Source: Akkermansia muciniphila
GTDB lineage: Bacteria > Verrucomicrobiota > Verrucomicrobiia > Verrucomicrobiales > Akkermansiaceae
Reading direction: 5' to 3'
Length of the DNA stretch: 6,110 bases
Assembly: GCA_945870545.1 (NCBI GenBank)
Contig: CAMBTF010000113.1
Location: forward strand, 1 to 6,110
The notes beneath the pieces are model-generated. The model made no database searches, was not told the origin of the DNA, and worked only from the letters and a program-made list of their open reading frames with translations. Both the position numbers and the translations under genes were made by a program. This document shows positions 5,691 to 6,110 of this stretch, piece by piece (positions within the stretch are counted from its first letter, which is position 1; each line of letters starts with the position of its first letter).

Positions 5691-5790
5691 GCTCCTTAGG
5701 TTGGTGTTGCGGGTGGACAGGTTGCGGGTTTTTCCGCAGGCTGCGGTGCCGAATCCTTTTGTGCTCCGGTGTTATGCGGTTGCTTCCTCC

Positions 5791-6110
5791 ATGCTCAATA
5801 TGAATCCCAGCGTCTTTTTTGTGACTGTTTTCGCGGTCTGTCTGACGGCTTGTCAGGAAAAGCCTCAGGACGAGGCTCGGGTGGAGGCAGCGGCGGAGGC
5901 TCGCAAGGTTCCGGAGTGGAAAGGCCATTCCATGCTCGGCTATGAGGTGATCCGGGAATTTCCCCACGACGCCGGGGCTTTCACGCAGGGCTTGCTGGTG
6001 TCGCAGGGGCAATGGATCGAGAGCACCGGCGGATACGGGACATCAAGCATCCGTCGCATCGAAAGAGAGTCGGGCAAGATTTTAAAGAGGACGGATCTGC
6101 CGGCGGAATT
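5791..6110 (+). CDS. glutaminyl-peptide cyclotransferase, lipoprotein form (5' part only)
   Basis: The 5' 106 codons of a gene that continues past the right edge. A lipoprotein signal is present: the hydrophobic run VFFVTVFAV, then the lipobox LTAC with Cys21 counted from the ATG at 5791 (Cys18 from an in-frame ATG at 5800). A charged Glu/Ala linker follows. The catalytic domain starts near LGYEVIREFPHDAGAFTQGL, then ESTGGYGTSSIRRIERESGK. PHD-x-AFTQGL and ESTG-YG-SS-R are signatures of the beta-propeller glutamine cyclotransferase family, which converts N-terminal Gln to pyroglutamate. The lipobox predicts anchoring at a membrane facing the periplasm. Start choice between the two ATGs is open: neither has a Shine-Dalgarno, and both give a signal peptide poor in N-terminal positive charge. 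Most of the propeller lies outside the window, so completeness cannot be judged. Confidence 0.87.
   Translation, partial: MLNMNPSVFFVTVFAVCLTACQEKPQDEARVEAAAEARKVPEWKGHSMLGYEVIREFPHDAGAFTQGLLVSQGQWIESTGGYGTSSIRRIERESGKILKRTDLPAE

Larger units (their letters stand above)
5361..5790. other. gene-free spacer of about 430 bases with repeats
   Basis: No convincing gene is present. It holds, in order: a 25-codon ATG frame (5441-5518) with no ribosome binding site that I do not accept; a short CTGACCCC motif near 5550-5560 in the context ACATCTGACCCCAAAT; an imperfect inverted repeat at about 5578-5605 around GCCTTTAGGC; a TGATGAA tandem; two strong GC hairpins; and a small palindrome CCGCAG-G-CTGCGG at 5734-5746. 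The promoter of the following lipoprotein gene should lie in the last 100 bases, but I see no clear -35/-10 pair. The mixture is typical of a spacer colonised by short repetitive elements. Confidence 0.6.

Noticed and set aside
5596..6012. 138-codon minus-strand frame across the hairpins and the lipoprotein gene
   Set aside because: It runs antisense to a clear lipobox and cyclotransferase motifs and through repeat DNA.

Overview
The window looks like chromosomal DNA of a GC-rich Gram-negative bacterium, most probably a verrucomicrobial relative. The basis is the make-up of the proteins and the repeat-rich spacers (ATCCGTG-type hairpins, paired GC hairpins, a TGATGAA tandem). I cannot run a search, so the taxonomic call is inference. 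Most genes lack a clear Shine-Dalgarno sequence, apart from the leftmost cluster.

Left part (1-897, minus strand): three tightly overlapping genes are read leftward: a short helix-turn-helix-like protein (709-897), a 51-residue protein (557-712) and a clamp-loader-like AAA+ ATPase that runs off the left edge (1-567). The overlaps are 4 and 11 bases and both internal starts have good ribosome binding sites, so this is a translationally coupled accessory or mobile-element module. Its promoter-proximal end is occupied by a hairpin-rich repeat (892-1059) whose terminal inverted repeat supplies the most plausible start codon of the first gene. The module's original 5' end may be lost.

Middle part (1163-4622): a sugar-phosphate-type nucleotidyltransferase (+) converges with an RppH-like Nudix hydrolase (-). 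The Nudix gene is divergent from a gene for a small secreted protein of unknown function (+). After it comes a fused gene (+) that joins a complete RsmA/KsgA 16S rRNA dimethyltransferase to a C-terminal Nudix domain of the isopentenyl-diphosphate-isomerase/YfcD type. This fusion is the most striking single gene in the window.

Right part (4638-6110): 15 bases after the fusion gene lies a zeta-toxin-family P-loop kinase with a C-terminal extension that resembles the start of the antitoxins usually found next to such proteins. A gene-free stretch of about 430 bases (5361-5790) follows, with a TGATGAA tandem repeat and two near-perfect hairpins. The window ends in the 5' part of a lipoprotein-type glutaminyl-peptide cyclotransferase.

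I see no tRNA, rRNA, CRISPR array or recognisable transposase. The genes do not form one pathway. Themes are nucleotide-pyrophosphate hydrolysis (two Nudix domains), RNA maintenance (RsmA, RppH-like) and accessory elements (AAA+ module, zeta kinase, repeats).
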